NCBI GenBank assembly: GCA_003584625.1
Contig: AP017647.1
Span: forward strand, 62,001 to 126,000
Reading direction: 5' to 3'
DNA length: 64,000 nt
Origin: Methanothermobacter sp. MT-2
GTDB lineage: Archaea > Methanobacteriota > Methanobacteria > Methanobacteriales > DSM-23052
A program made the position numbers and the translations under genes. Below the pieces are notes generated by a model. It saw nothing but the letters and a program-made list of their open reading frames with translations, had not been told where the DNA came from and made no database searches. This document shows positions 46,372 to 55,898 of this stretch, one piece after another. Within the stretch, counting starts at the first letter, position 1. Every line of letters starts with the position of its first letter.

Positions 46372-47280
46372 TTGAGGTACAAGATTGTTTTAATACTGGT
46401 TATAATCGCAATATTGGCGGGTTCAATGGCATTTTACAATCCACCCGATGAGAAAAAGGAATCAAAAGTGCTCAATGTATCAGCAACTGCCAAGGAGTTC
46501 GACTCAGAGAATGCCATGACCTTTAGCACTGAAATATGCAATTTAGGGGTTAGGTATGGGGGTAACGATGCCGAGTTAAAGGCTGCGGATCTTATGGAGA
46601 AAAAACTCGAAGAAAATGGCATTGAAGCCCATAAGGAAAAAGTGGACCTTGGAGGGGGCGAGCACACCTATAATGTTATTGGGGTTATCAACGGCACCAA
46701 CCCAAATAAATACATTATCATAGCTTCACATATTGACTCTCCAGGATTCTGTGAAGGAGCGACCGATGACGCTGCTGCACTAGGAATACAAGTCGAAATC
46801 GCGAGAATACTCGCATCCAAGGGCATCAAACCCGAAAAAACCATCCTAATCATAGGATTTGGAGGCGAAGAACTTTGGTTTAAAGGCTCTGAAGATTTCG
46901 TGAAAAAACACCCAGAAATAATCAGAAACTGTGAAGCAGTAATAGACCTAAACTGTGTAGGCGCCGGTGAAAACATATTCTTGGTCCAATATAGTTACCA
47001 GCCAAAACCAGTCAAAGGAGACCCTAAACTAATCAACCTCACCAATGAATGCGCACAAGAACTAGGCCATCCAGTTATCATCGGAGAAACAACATACCCT
47101 AGTGATACATACCCATTTTACTATAACAACATCAAGAGAGTGCCAGTCTGTCAAGTGATGAGCCAACCATTCAAAGTACCACCCTGGAGCTCTGAGAACA
47201 ACGCAGACAAACTCGACCAGGAAGACATGAAAAAAATAGGCGAAACAATAACACTAGTCCTGTTAAAACTAGCAAGATAA
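46372..47280 (+). CDS. M28-family peptidase-like protein with altered metal site
   Basis: About 302 aa with an N-terminal signal anchor (RYKIVLILVIIAILAGSMAF). The catalytic domain has the M28 order of ligands: ASHIDSPGFCEGATDDAAAL (His and Asp, near residue 125), GFGGEELWFKGSEDF (catalytic Glu pair) and VIDLNCVGAG (Asp). The expected C-terminal His residues are missing: SDTYPFYYN has Thr where SDHxxF is usual, and PWSSENNADKLD stands in for YHTxxD. It is thus probably extracellular and either mono-metal or inactive. TTG 46372 (behind GGGGGTTGGAACC) is preferred; ATG 46354 is the alternative. Confidence 0.72.
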   Translation: MRYKIVLILVIIAILAGSMAFYNPPDEKKESKVLNVSATAKEFDSENAMTFSTEICNLGVRYGGNDAELKAADLMEKKLEENGIEAHKEKVDLGGGEHTYNVIGVINGTNPNKYIIIASHIDSPGFCEGATDDAAALGIQVEIARILASKGIKPEKTILIIGFGGEELWFKGSEDFVKKHPEIIRNCEAVIDLNCVGAGENIFLVQYSYQPKPVKGDPKLINLTNECAQELGHPVIIGETTYPSDTYPFYYNNIKRVPVCQVMSQPFKVPPWSSENNADKLDQEDMKKIGETITLVLLKLAR

Positions 47281-47392
47281 TCTTGCTAAGTTGCTTAGCA
47301 CCCTCAAACAATCTCCACAAGAAAAAATCCAAAAATTATAATACCGAAGAAATACACAAAATATTTCCATAAACATGGGGGAGTGGAACCTA

Positions 47393-48169
47393 ATGAACCT
47401 ACTACTAATAGTTATCGCGATAATACTATTAGCAATAGCATCCCTTTCTATAAGGATCGTGAAGCAATATGAAAGAGGAGTTGTATTCAGACTAGGGAGA
47501 GTTATAGGTGTTAAAGAACCCGGGTTGCGTCTTATAATCCCATTCGTGGACCGTATGGTGAAAGTCTCCCTAAGGATAGTGACAATGCCCATACCATCCC
47601 AGAAAATAATAACCCAGGACAATGTTTCCATTGACGTTGCAGCAGTAGCATACTTCAAAGTCGTAGATCCCATGAAGGCTGTTGTAGCCATAGAAGACTA
47701 CTATGGAGCAGTGAACCAGATATCCCAGACCACTGTAAGGAATGTGATAGGACAATTCGCCTTAGATGAAGTGCTTTCAGAAACTGCGAAAATCAATGAT
47801 AAGATCAAAGAGATCATTGACAGCCACAGCGAACCATGGGGTATAAATGTTACAACAGTAGAAATAAAAGACATTAAATTGCCTGAAGGCATGCAAAGAG
47901 CCATGGCAAAACAAGCCGAAGCAGAAAGGGAAAAGAGGGCTAAGATCATCACAGCAGAAGGCGAATATCTTTCAGCTGCAAAACTTGGAGAGGCCGCTGA
48001 TGTTATAGCAAAACATCCCATAGCATTACAACTTAGAAACCTTCAAGTGCTCAGTGAAATAGCCACCGAGAAAAATTCCACAATAATATTCCCAGCCCAG
48101 TTCATGTCAAGTATAAATGATATAAAAAAGTTTATAGAAAAAGAGATGGAATCCCTAAAGGGGCTTTGA
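47393..48169 (+). CDS. SPFH/stomatin-like membrane protein (slipin)
   Basis: Band-7 protein of about 258 aa that typically forms membrane microdomain assemblies and partners with NfeD proteins or proteases. N-terminal helix [20 protein letters not shown], then [49 protein letters not shown]-like strands, and a charged coiled-coil with [20 protein letters not shown] and [20 protein letters not shown] near residue 190. ATG 47393 follows GGGGGAGTGGAACCTA; ATG 47375 lies before that site. No NfeD gene is adjacent. Its 3' end overlaps the convergent radical SAM gene by 15 bp. Confidence 0.88.
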   Translation: MNLLLIVIAIILLAIASLSIRIVKQYERGVVFRLGRVIGVKEPGLRLIIPFVDRMVKVSLRIVTMPIPSQKIITQDNVSIDVAAVAYFKVVDPMKAVVAIEDYYGAVNQISQTTVRNVIGQFALDEVLSETAKINDKIKEIIDSHSEPWGINVTTVEIKDIKLPEGMQRAMAKQAEAEREKRAKIITAEGEYLSAAKLGEAADVIAKHPIALQLRNLQVLSEIATEKNSTIIFPAQFMSSINDIKKFIEKEMESLKGL

Positions 48170-49564
48170 TGTTAGAGTGCTGCCCTTGAATGGGAGATTC
48201 GGTTCTATATAAGTCCTATAGACGGTTTCGAGGAATACTTTTATCATATAGGTGTGTTTTAGCAGGTATAATGGTCTTGAGTAGAATTTGAAGTATGCTT
48301 TTACAAGCTTTCTTTTCACAAGTTCTCTGCTCAAACCCAATTTTTCATATTTTATCACCGGATGGATAACAGTATATTTATCCCAGTCCTCCTCAAGCAG
48401 ACCCTTCTTTTTCAATTTATAATATATGGGTGTTCCAGGGAATGGTGTTAAAATAGAATACTGACTATAATCTGGGTCGAGTTTAATTGAAAAATCTATT
48501 GTTTTATCCATTTCCTCTGCCGTCTCACCCGGATAACCTAATATGAATGATGCTATAACATCCACCCCAACATCCTTTGCTGTTTTCACAGCATCCTTCG
48601 CCTGTTGTAATGTTATACCCTTCCTCATAAGGTCCAGTATCCTCTGCGACCCTGATTCAACACCATAATAGATTGTGCTCATCCCAGCAGATTTAAGCTT
48701 TTCTAAAAGTGACCTTTTCACCATATCAACCCTTGATGATGTCACGAAACTAACATCTATACCCCTTGCTTTGATTTCATCTGCTATTTCCTGGGCTCTT
48801 CTGCGGTGTAACATGAATGTGTCATCAAGGAATGCGATCTCATGGAGTCCGTAATTGTATACAAGTTCTTCTATCTCATCCACAACATTTTCCGGACTTC
48901 TGAAACGGAACTTTTTACCCATGATAAGGGATGAGGAGCAGTATTCACAAGAGTATACGCAGCCTCTGCTCGTTATCATACCCCCTGCTTCCTCGTTCGA
49001 TGTTTCATATTCATTGAATGGTACAAGGTGCCTTGCAGGGAATGGGAGTTTGTCAAGGTCTTTTATAAGTGGTCGTGGCTCGTTAATCTTTAACTTTGAC
49101 CCTTTACGGTATGCGATCCCTTTAACATCTTCAAGTCCTTTCCGGTCCCTTTTTTCATACTTTTCCGCGAGGTCGACGATGGTCTCCTCCCCTTCACCTA
49201 TCACAACAACATCAAGTTCCTTTAAACATTTAAGGGTGTTTAATGGTAGAAATGTCGGATGCGGTCCCCCTATAACTGTGAGAACTTCTGGGAGTAAACT
49301 TTTAATGGTTTTGATATACTCTAGACTGTTTTTGATTGTTGCTGTGGTTGCTGTGACACCCACAATCAGAGGGTTGAATTTTTCTATTATACTAGCTACC
49401 TTTTCGTGTCCCCACCTTTTAAGGTCGTCGTCTATGATTTTAACAGAGAATGAAGCCTTTTCTAATGAAGCTGCAAGGTACATTAAATTTAGTGGGGGTA
49501 GGCTTAATCCTAGTTTGTTTTTCACCGCAGTTTTATCCTGGGGGTTTAAAAGAACCACATCCAT
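48155..49564 (-). CDS. B12-binding-domain radical SAM enzyme
   Basis: About 469 aa. Residues 1-160 form a cobalamin-binding Rossmann domain ([76 protein letters not shown]). The radical SAM core follows: [20 protein letters not shown] with CxxxCxxC near residue 202, [38 protein letters not shown] and [20 protein letters not shown]. Such enzymes often methylate or rearrange unreactive carbons, for instance in lipids or antibiotics. The substrate is unknown. ATG 49564 follows AGGTGTTAAAG. It is the last gene of a TetR-SPASM-B12 radical SAM operon. Confidence 0.85.
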   Translation of the reverse strand: MDVVLLNPQDKTAVKNKLGLSLPPLNLMYLAASLEKASFSVKIIDDDLKRWGHEKVASIIEKFNPLIVGVTATTATIKNSLEYIKTIKSLLPEVLTVIGGPHPTFLPLNTLKCLKELDVVVIGEGEETIVDLAEKYEKRDRKGLEDVKGIAYRKGSKLKINEPRPLIKDLDKLPFPARHLVPFNEYETSNEEAGGMITSRGCVYSCEYCSSSLIMGKKFRFRSPENVVDEIEELVYNYGLHEIAFLDDTFMLHRRRAQEIADEIKARGIDVSFVTSSRVDMVKRSLLEKLKSAGMSTIYYGVESGSQRILDLMRKGITLQQAKDAVKTAKDVGVDVIASFILGYPGETAEEMDKTIDFSIKLDPDYSQYSILTPFPGTPIYYKLKKKGLLEEDWDKYTVIHPVIKYEKLGLSRELVKRKLVKAYFKFYSRPLYLLKHTYMIKVFLETVYRTYIEPNLPFKGSTLTSKPL

Positions 49565-49583
49565 CTTTAACACCTATAATATT

Positions 49584-51020
49584 TTATTTTGCAAATGCTT
49601 TCTCCTTTATCTTATCCCATAAGTTTTTGTTGTTTATGCAGCCTGGGTCTGGGGCGCATATGTCCTTGAAGTAGCCGTATGCTCTTGCCCGGCATCCACC
49701 ACAAATATTCCTCGACTTGCAAGTATAACAAGTGCCATGAAGGTATTCCCTGTCCCTGAGCCTTTCTAGTATATTATTATTTTTCCAGAGTTTTTCGAAA
49801 TCATCTTCTAAAATGTTACCTATTCTAAGTTCCTCTTCGTGTGGGAAGAATACACAGGGGTATATGTCACCATTGGGTTCCATGCTTAGGTAGAATCTTC
49901 CAGCGCCACAGCCACCTATGAAATCTGCTAATTGTCTCAAGTTAGGATTTGTATACTCTGGATTGTAGAAATGTGTGGGGATAATCTGACTGTCGCAACT
50001 GTTAAGTTCTTCAGCCACCCTTGCAAATTGCGGTGCTGTGGAAAGTACTTGTATACCATTGTTGAAATTCCCATAATATGCATCCTGCAATATCCTATAT
50101 CTTTCACTGGGTGATACATCGAGTCTCGTGTTTTCCATGCCTCTTCCTGTGGGTATGAAATTGAATAACATGAGCCAATCAGCACCAAGACTCCTAGCCA
50201 ATTCTATCATGTCATGGATTTGATGATAATTATCGGCTGTGATTGTCATCGCAACTTCAACGAAAACATCATAGGCTGAAAAGTTTTTAACGGCCTTGCA
50301 GGCCCTTTTCCATGAGCCTTTAACACCGCGAAAAGTGTCATGGGAATAGGGATCTATACTATCAATACTAATCTGGACAAATTGTAGGCCTGCATCTATG
50401 AATTTTTTGCAGCGGGATTCATCGGCTAATATGTAACCGTTGGTTGCCATGGCAACATATAGGCCTTTTTTTCTGGCGTGGGATATGTATTCGAGTATGT
50501 GTGGGTGGATGCTTGGTTCTCCACCAGAGAATGCGAGTGATGTCACACCATTATCTGCTAAGATATCTATGGCTTTTATTACTTCTTCTTTTCCCAGTTC
50601 TTTTCTTTTGTGGGTGCCTGCGGTTTCGTAGCAGTGTTTGCACTTCATGTTGCAGCGATGTGTGATGTTCCAGACTACCTGAAATGGGGCGCCTGGCACA
50701 AAGGGTCTCCTAACTCCAAAGATACCTATACCTTTGAGGACGTTTATCAGGCCTTGCAGCCAGTAGGGGTCGTTCATCTCTTTTTTTAGTTCTTCTTCCG
50801 TTACGCCGAATGCTTTGGCCCCGCTTTTTATTATGTGTGAGAGGAAGTATGATAGGATTTTGCATTCTGTGCAGCAGTCTTTATTGTTTATATAGTTGTC
50901 TAGTGCGGCTTCTAGGCGTGTTTTATTATCTTTTTTGCATTTGTGTAGCATTAGGTTTATTAGGAGTCTTGATATGGGGTTTTCGGCTATTCTTTTGAAT
51001 GTGGTTATCATATTCCCCAT
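49584..51020 (-). CDS. Radical SAM/SPASM-domain protein
   Basis: About 478 aa. An N-terminal helical extension of ~110 residues contains CTECKILSYFLSHIIKSGAK. The radical SAM core begins WNITHRCNMKCKHCYETAGT near residue 120, with LAFSGGEPSIHPHILEYI and QISIDSIDPYSHDTFRGVKG. The C-terminal SPASM region has cysteines in GGCGAGRFYLSMEPNGDIYP, GTCYTCKSRNICGGCRARAY and CAPDPGC, ligands for two extra 4Fe-4S clusters, in the style of AhbC/AhbD/NirJ heme-pathway enzymes and RiPP maturases. No heme genes or precursor peptide are seen nearby, so the substrate is open. ATG 51020 follows GGAGGTGAAGAGG. It is 43 bp after tetR. Confidence 0.83.
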   Translation of the reverse strand: MGNMITTFKRIAENPISRLLINLMLHKCKKDNKTRLEAALDNYINNKDCCTECKILSYFLSHIIKSGAKAFGVTEEELKKEMNDPYWLQGLINVLKGIGIFGVRRPFVPGAPFQVVWNITHRCNMKCKHCYETAGTHKRKELGKEEVIKAIDILADNGVTSLAFSGGEPSIHPHILEYISHARKKGLYVAMATNGYILADESRCKKFIDAGLQFVQISIDSIDPYSHDTFRGVKGSWKRACKAVKNFSAYDVFVEVAMTITADNYHQIHDMIELARSLGADWLMLFNFIPTGRGMENTRLDVSPSERYRILQDAYYGNFNNGIQVLSTAPQFARVAEELNSCDSQIIPTHFYNPEYTNPNLRQLADFIGGCGAGRFYLSMEPNGDIYPCVFFPHEEELRIGNILEDDFEKLWKNNNILERLRDREYLHGTCYTCKSRNICGGCRARAYGYFKDICAPDPGCINNKNLWDKIKEKAFAK

Positions 51021-51062
51021 GTCGGCTTCCTCTTCACCTCCTTTCGTATTTAACATTTTTCA

Positions 51063-51653
51063 TCACCTTTCTATCCCGTTTAGGAGGATGTCTATGAAGT
51101 TTTCGATGTATTTTTGTTTTTCTTCGTGTATGTTGCATTCTTTGAAGTGTGATAATATGTTTAGGTGTGATAGGTAGCTTACAAAGGTTAGTGCTGCTGT
51201 TTCTGGGTTGATTTCTCGGATGTTGCCTTTTTTGATCTGTTCTTTGAAGTATCTTGTTAGGTTGGAGTATAGTGTTTTGTTTATTGAGTCTAGGAGTTCC
51301 CATTCCTCCAAGCCGTGTTCTTCGAGTTCTTTTTCCACAAGTATTATGAATATTAGGTCTATTTTTTTCTCGATGATCATGTTGAAGAATTTTTCTGCTA
51401 GTTTCTGGAGGAATTCTCTGGGTTTGTCTCTGAGGTCTGATTCTAGGAGTTCGTTGAATATCCTGGAGGATAGGGTGGTGTTTTCGTTTAGTATTTCTTT
51501 GAGCAGGCTGCTTTTTGTTTTGAATTTCCTGAATAATGTGACTTCACTCACACCCGCCTTCTGGGCGATTTTGCGCGTTGTAGCACCTTTATATCCTTTC
51601 TTTATGAAAGTTTCCCTTGCAGCTTCTAGTATTTTTTCTCTTGTAGTTTTCAT
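51063..51653 (-). CDS. TetR-family transcriptional regulator
   Basis: 196 aa. The N-terminal HTH domain is clear: TTREKILEAARETFIKKGYK and GATTRKIAQKAGVSEVTLFR, the standard TetR pattern (residues 2-48). The C-terminal ligand domain is helical (FLQKLAEKFFNMIIEKKIDL, ILVEKELEEHGLEEWELLDS). ATG 51653 is used; upstream in-frame codons precede the likely transcript start. A perfect 18-bp palindrome lies 30 bases upstream between the TATA box and the ATG, so autorepression of the tetR-SPASM-B12 radical SAM operon is likely. TetR ligands are usually hydrophobic small molecules. Confidence 0.9.
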   Translation of the reverse strand: MKTTREKILEAARETFIKKGYKGATTRKIAQKAGVSEVTLFRKFKTKSSLLKEILNENTTLSSRIFNELLESDLRDKPREFLQKLAEKFFNMIIEKKIDLIFIILVEKELEEHGLEEWELLDSINKTLYSNLTRYFKEQIKKGNIREINPETAALTFVSYLSHLNILSHFKECNIHEEKQKYIENFIDILLNGIER

Positions 51654-51682
51654 GGTACCACAAAGAAGTATGTAGGTGCTCA

Positions 51683-51700
51683 CTTACATTATAATGTAAG
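51683..51700. promoter_or_regulatory. Operator-like palindrome at the tetR promoter
   Basis: CTTACATTATAATGTAAG is a perfect 18-bp palindrome. On the minus strand it follows a TATA box (TTTTTATATTAG, about 51701-51712) and precedes ATG 51653 by 30 bases, thus covering the expected transcript start. Size, symmetry and place are those of a TetR dimer operator. Binding there would block transcription of the whole three-gene operon. Confidence 0.7.
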
Positions 51701-51762
51701 TCTAATATAAAAACCTTACCCTCATAAAAAAAATTATCAATCAAAAGATAATCTTTAAACAG

Positions 51763-52308
51763 CTATTTCAATTGACTGATGGAAAATAAAGGTTCTAAGA
51801 TGAAACCTTCCCTTCCCAGATTTTCTTCAGCCCCTTCTTCACGGTCTACTATCACAAAGGCTCTTTTAACCTGGCCTCCATTCTTTTCTATTATCTTGAT
51901 GGCTCTTAGGAGGGAGTTTCCTGTTGTTGTAACATCCTCGACTATCGCTATTTTTTCCCCTTTTTTTATTTTGCCTTCAATCAACTTGGAGGTTCCATAT
52001 CCTTTTTTCTCTTTTCTTATGATGATGAGGGGCTTTTTTGTTTTGAGTGATATGGCAGTGGCGATGGGCACAGCCCCAAGAGCGGGCCCAGCTATCTTAT
52101 CAATCTTATCATCTTTTATATCCATTTTTATCAAATCTGCTATCAAATCTAGGATCTGGGGGTCTGTTATGGCATTTTTAATGTCCACATAGTAATTGCT
52201 TTTTTTACCAGAGGATAGAGTGAATTCGCCTGTTCTTATAACCTTTTTTTCTTTCAGCAGCTTTAAAAGGCGCTCTTTAAGTTTTTCCTTCTCAGTTTCC
52301 CGGCGCAT
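51763..52308 (-). CDS. pyrE: Orotate phosphoribosyltransferase
   Basis: Converts orotate and PRPP to OMP in pyrimidine synthesis. 181 aa: FTLSSGKKSNYYVDIKNAIT near residue 28, KIAGPALGAVPIATAISLKT near residue 72, PLIIIRKEKKGYGTSKLIEG with the catalytic loop, and the PRPP motif IAIVEDVTTTGNSLLRAIKI near residue 122. ATG 52308 lies inside the preceding zinc-finger ORF (46-bp overlap), so translation of the two is probably coupled. It precedes the tetR promoter region by about 60 bp but is not part of that operon. Confidence 0.94.
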   Translation of the reverse strand: MRRETEKEKLKERLLKLLKEKKVIRTGEFTLSSGKKSNYYVDIKNAITDPQILDLIADLIKMDIKDDKIDKIAGPALGAVPIATAISLKTKKPLIIIRKEKKGYGTSKLIEGKIKKGEKIAIVEDVTTTGNSLLRAIKIIEKNGGQVKRAFVIVDREEGAEENLGREGFILEPLFSISQLK

Positions 52309-52427
52309 ATCCTACAAACCCCCAACTCTGGAACGTAACAATCTGGGCATACCATGGCCCCGCAGAGACGACAAGTATGTAAAAATGCTACTTTACCACA
52401 GAGACTACATATGCCCTTCACTTCCAA
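52263..52427 (-). CDS. Small double zinc-finger protein overlapping pyrE
   Basis: A 54-residue ORF on the minus strand. Four CxxC pairs are spaced regularly: CSLC, CRLC, CPDC and CRIC (with GKVAFLHT, GAMV and YVPELGV between them), able to bind two zinc ions in a cross-brace or tandem-ribbon manner, followed by a basic tail (KLRRKNLKSAF). TTG 52427 lies behind GGGGTGTTGGAAT; GTG 52421 is also possible. The last 46 bp overlap pyrE in another frame. The Cys pattern cannot be a chance product of the A+T-rich background. Function unknown; a nucleic-acid or protein-binding role is likely. Confidence 0.72.
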   Translation of the reverse strand: MEVKGICSLCGKVAFLHTCRLCGAMVCPDCYVPELGVCRICAGKLRRKNLKSAF

Positions 52428-52475
52428 ATTCCAACACCCCCCAAAAGAGATAATAAAAAAATTTTAGGGGGAATC

Positions 52476-52709
52476 CTATTCTATTGGCCCTTCAAGAAGT
52501 ATCTTGTCCCCTATCTTTTTAACCATGTCATAGGGTACTATTGTCTCTCCCTTCGATAATCCAAGACCCTCTGATAGTCCCCCTTTACCTAATATAAGTG
52601 CTTCTATTGTCCTTGTTTCAATGTCTACCTCAATATCTTTTACTTTCCCTATTACTTTAGCGGAACTGTCAAGAACCTCTTTACCTATAATCTCTTCAAC
52701 AACTCTCAT
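52476..52709 (-). CDS. PRC-barrel domain protein
   Basis: 77 aa, a single PRC-barrel: EEIIGKEVLDSSAKVIGKVK, DIEVDIETRTIEALILGKGG, ETIVPYDMVKKIGDKILLEG. These small beta-barrels, first seen in photosynthetic reaction centre H subunits and RimM, are common in methanogens, sometimes linked to cell division or RNA metabolism. ATG 52709 follows GGTGAATAAA. It stands alone between the zinc-finger gene and the symporter pair. Confidence 0.88.
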   Translation of the reverse strand: MRVVEEIIGKEVLDSSAKVIGKVKDIEVDIETRTIEALILGKGGLSEGLGLSKGETIVPYDMVKKIGDKILLEGPIE

Positions 52710-52794
52710 TTTATTCACCATATCATTCTCTATGATATTACTATTTATTTATAATTTTGGAAGAAAAATTATGCGAGGGCATATGATCCCTCTT

Positions 52795-52905
52795 TTAATC
52801 TTTGTTCCAGTTTATTAGACCATAGGCTACGCATAGAACAGTCACTAGTATACAGGATATGTAGGCGCTCCAAACCCATGGATCAGGTATACCTAGGACC
52901 TCCAT
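52795..52905 (-). CDS. Symporter small accessory protein
   Basis: 36 aa: MEVLGIPDPWVWSAYI and then one hydrophobic helix (SCILVTVLCVAYGLINW) ending in NKD. Small proteins starting with a (G)IPDPWVW-like segment and one helix are found next to sodium:solute symporters and annotated as symporter small accessory proteins. It begins three bases after the symporter stop (an upstream ATG at 52911 even overlaps that stop as ATGA), behind AAGGGGGT, so it is co-translated with the carrier. Too short for most gene finders. Presumably a subunit that stabilises the transporter. Confidence 0.75.
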   Translation of the reverse strand: MEVLGIPDPWVWSAYISCILVTVLCVAYGLINWNKD

Positions 52906-52907
52906 GA

Positions 52908-54485
52908 TCATACCCCCTTAAAACATTCTTTTAAATGATCTTCCCCAAATTTCTTTGTTAAGAGGCTTACAAGTACTGTTATTAGCATTGATGCAGGGAC
53001 AGCCACCAATATAGGGTCCACAAATGGCCATGGCATCGTCTTGATGAGCAAACCACCAAATATCAACTTCGCCAAACCAAGGGCCATAGCAGTCTTCTTA
53101 TAAACAAATAGGAGCCATAAAATGCTTATAACAGCCCCTGAGACCATCCCTGCTATTGCACCAGCCTTTGTCGTGCCCTTCCAGAATAATCCACAGGTAT
53201 AAACAGAAAGGAAAGTGGCTGCACATATCCCGAAAAATAAAGCCGTTCCCTGCGCTACTATACTGCCCGGCAAGACATATGCCAGTATAACCGCGATTAT
53301 CACAGCAATTATGATACCAATCCTTGTTATAAGCACAGATCTTCCACTTTCCCTTTTCAAGGTTTCATAAACATCTCTGCCAATAGCAGTCCCCTGAACA
53401 TGGAACTGAGCGCTCAAAGTAGACATGGCTGCTGAAAGCAAAGTCAACATGAAAAGGTATGTGAACCATTCAGGCATAGCAGAACTTATAAAAGCTGGTA
53501 TTATTTTATCAGCGTTCCCCCCAGCCGCTTGGATTGCGAGAACACCTTTTTCTTGGAAAAAATAGACGTTTGATAACGCCCCGACAACATATGCACCCCA
53601 TGTCATTACAAATATGAACAATGCACCTATAAGAACACCCCTGTTAAGTTCACGGTTAGATTCCACTGTCATGAACCTTACTGCAAGTTGCGGCTGAGCC
53701 AAGACACCTATACCAACCCCAAGAATTATCGTGGAAAATAAAGTCCACCAGTAAGGGCTTCCATAAATGGGCATGCTAGTCCAACCTGTAGCACCCACAC
53801 TCTTAGCAGATGCTGGTAAGAAATGTGCCATGCTCGTAAGCGCCCCATGGGCTTCTGTAACACCACCAAGCATATAATATGTTGAGAAGATGAGGAATAT
53901 CATACCCAGGAACATTATAGTCCCTTGGAGGGCGTCAGTATACATAACGCCTCGTATACCACCCATCACAACATATAAAGCTACTATTATAGCCATTATA
54001 ATAAGAGCCAAAGTAAAATTGAGGTTTAGTGAAGTTTCAAGGAATCTTGCAGCGCCTATAAGAACAACCGATGCATAGAGTGGCATCCCAAGGAATATCA
54101 CAGCACCCCCAAAATATTGTATAAACCTGCTATTAAACCTCCTTGAGAGAAACTCGGGGAATGTGAAAGCAGAAAGATTTTCACCCATTCTACGGGTTCT
54201 TTTACCATAAAATACGAATGCTATGAATATCCCCACGAGAATGTTGAGGAACACAAGCCATAATATACCCATACCATACACGCCAGCCATACCACCAAAA
54301 CCAACAATAGCAGCAGTACTAATAAAAGTAGCACCATAACTAAGGGCCATGATATAAGGATGCGTCTTTCTACCAGCCACCATGTAGTCCTCTGATGTGC
54401 TGGTTCTTCGCCATGCAACATAACCTGCATAACCTACCATGAGAAAATAAATTAATACGACTATCCCAAGGATCACTAAGTTCAT
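52908..54485 (-). CDS. Sodium:solute symporter (SSS family)
   Basis: 525-aa membrane protein with about 13 helices. The N-terminus (LVILGIVVLIYFLMVGYAGY), TSTSEDYMVAGRKTHPYIMA, ALSYGATFISTAAIVGFGGM, the SSS core GVMYTDALQGTIMFLGMIFL near residue 175, and LAQPQLAVRFMTVESNRELN near residue 265 are typical of the family; the AALSTLSAQ-like stretch AAMSTLSAQFHVQGTAIGRD near residue 360 contributes to sodium binding. Divergent from an aryl-CoA ligase gene and close to iorAB, it probably imports aryl or other carboxylic acids. ATG 54485 follows GGAGGGAAGAG. Confidence 0.85.
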   Translation of the reverse strand: MNLVILGIVVLIYFLMVGYAGYVAWRRTSTSEDYMVAGRKTHPYIMALSYGATFISTAAIVGFGGMAGVYGMGILWLVFLNILVGIFIAFVFYGKRTRRMGENLSAFTFPEFLSRRFNSRFIQYFGGAVIFLGMPLYASVVLIGAARFLETSLNLNFTLALIIMAIIVALYVVMGGIRGVMYTDALQGTIMFLGMIFLIFSTYYMLGGVTEAHGALTSMAHFLPASAKSVGATGWTSMPIYGSPYWWTLFSTIILGVGIGVLAQPQLAVRFMTVESNRELNRGVLIGALFIFVMTWGAYVVGALSNVYFFQEKGVLAIQAAGGNADKIIPAFISSAMPEWFTYLFMLTLLSAAMSTLSAQFHVQGTAIGRDVYETLKRESGRSVLITRIGIIIAVIIAVILAYVLPGSIVAQGTALFFGICAATFLSVYTCGLFWKGTTKAGAIAGMVSGAVISILWLLFVYKKTAMALGLAKLIFGGLLIKTMPWPFVDPILVAVPASMLITVLVSLLTKKFGEDHLKECFKGV

Positions 54486-54578
54486 CTCTTCCCTCCTCCA
54501 AAATTTTATAAAAAAATAATGAAAATATAAAATTTATAAGTTTTATCCCCCCTCCACTTTCAGCATGTTAGAAGGTAG

Positions 54579-55883
54579 ATGAAAATGATATGGAATCCAA
54601 AGGCAGAATGCATGGACAAAGAAGAAAGAAAAGAAATACAACTTAAAAGACTCCAGGACACTGTTAAAAGGGCCTACGAAAACGTCCCATACTATCATCA
54701 GAGGTTCAACGAACTTAAAATAGAACCAGAGGACATAGAAAGCCTAGAAGACATTAAAAAATTGCCATTCACCACAAAACAGGATCTTAGAGAAGCCTAC
54801 CCATTCGGAATGTTCGCAGTACCAGACGAAGACATCATAGAAGTCCACACATCCTCAGGAACCACGGGAAAACCAACAGTATCAGGTTACACCCAAAAAG
54901 ATATAAACCTATGGTCAGAAGTCATGGCAAGAGCACTTACAATGGCTGGAGCAACCCGAAAAGACCGCATCCAAAACTGCTACGGATACGGGCTATTCAC
55001 CGGAGGCCTAGGAATACACTACGGAGCCCAAAGGGTAGGAGCCACAGTAATCCCAATATCAGCAGGCAACACCAAAAGACAAATCGAAATCATGCAAGAC
55101 TTCGAAACAACAATACTCACATGCACACCATCCTATGCACTATACCTTGCAGAAGTCCTAGAAAAAGAAGGAGTTAAAATAGAAAACTTAAAACTCAAAT
55201 CAGGCCTATTCGGGGCTGAAATGTGGACAGAAGAGATGAGAAACGCCATAGAAGAGAAATTAGGTCTTGAAGCCCTCAACATCTATGGCCTAACAGAAAT
55301 CATAGGACCAGGCGTGGCCATGGAATGCCAGGAAAAAAACGGCCTACACATCTTCGAAGACCACTTCTACCCCGAGATAATAGATCCAAACACAAAAAAG
55401 AACCTAACTCCAGGAGAAAAAGGAGAACTAGTACTAACCACACTTACAAGGGAAGCCATGCCCATCCTAAGATTCAGGACAAGAGACATCACAACCCTAA
55501 GAACAGATAAATGTCCCTGTGGCAGAACCCTCATAAGAATGGACCGCATAACCGGAAGAAGCGACGACATGCTAAAAATACGTGGAGTTATCGTATTCCC
55601 ATCACAAATCGAAGAAGCCCTACTCAAAATCAACGGACTCGAACCACACTACCAGATAGTGGTAACCCGTCCAAAATACCTAGATGAACTCGAAGTTCAA
55701 GTCGAAGCCTCACCAGCACTATTCTCAGATGAAGTGAAACATGTAGAAGAAGCAAAAAAAATGATAGAAGAACACCTACAAAGAGAGATAGGATTAAGGG
55801 TTAACGTAACACTAGTCGAACCAGAAAGCCTACCAAGAAGTGAAGGGAAAGCAATAAGGGTTATTGATAAAAGAAAATTCTAA
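54579..55883 (+). CDS. Phenylacetate-CoA ligase-type acyl-CoA synthetase (PaaK-like)
   Basis: Activates phenylacetate or related arylacetates to CoA thioesters with ATP. 434 aa: [20 protein letters not shown] near residue 30, the nucleotide loop [20 protein letters not shown] near residue 90, [20 protein letters not shown] near residue 130, [20 protein letters not shown] near residue 235, [11 protein letters not shown], and the C-terminal [20 protein letters not shown] near residue 325. Start ATG 54579 or 54585 behind AAGGTAGATGAAA. Downstream lie an ACT protein and convergent iorAB, which together would allow arylacetate to be turned into aromatic amino acids. Codons are strongly A/C-rich. 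Confidence 0.9.
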   Translation: MKMIWNPKAECMDKEERKEIQLKRLQDTVKRAYENVPYYHQRFNELKIEPEDIESLEDIKKLPFTTKQDLREAYPFGMFAVPDEDIIEVHTSSGTTGKPTVSGYTQKDINLWSEVMARALTMAGATRKDRIQNCYGYGLFTGGLGIHYGAQRVGATVIPISAGNTKRQIEIMQDFETTILTCTPSYALYLAEVLEKEGVKIENLKLKSGLFGAEMWTEEMRNAIEEKLGLEALNIYGLTEIIGPGVAMECQEKNGLHIFEDHFYPEIIDPNTKKNLTPGEKGELVLTTLTREAMPILRFRTRDITTLRTDKCPCGRTLIRMDRITGRSDDMLKIRGVIVFPSQIEEALLKINGLEPHYQIVVTRPKYLDELEVQVEASPALFSDEVKHVEEAKKMIEEHLQREIGLRVNVTLVEPESLPRSEGKAIRVIDKRKF

Positions 55884-55898
55884 AACAGGCGATTTAAA

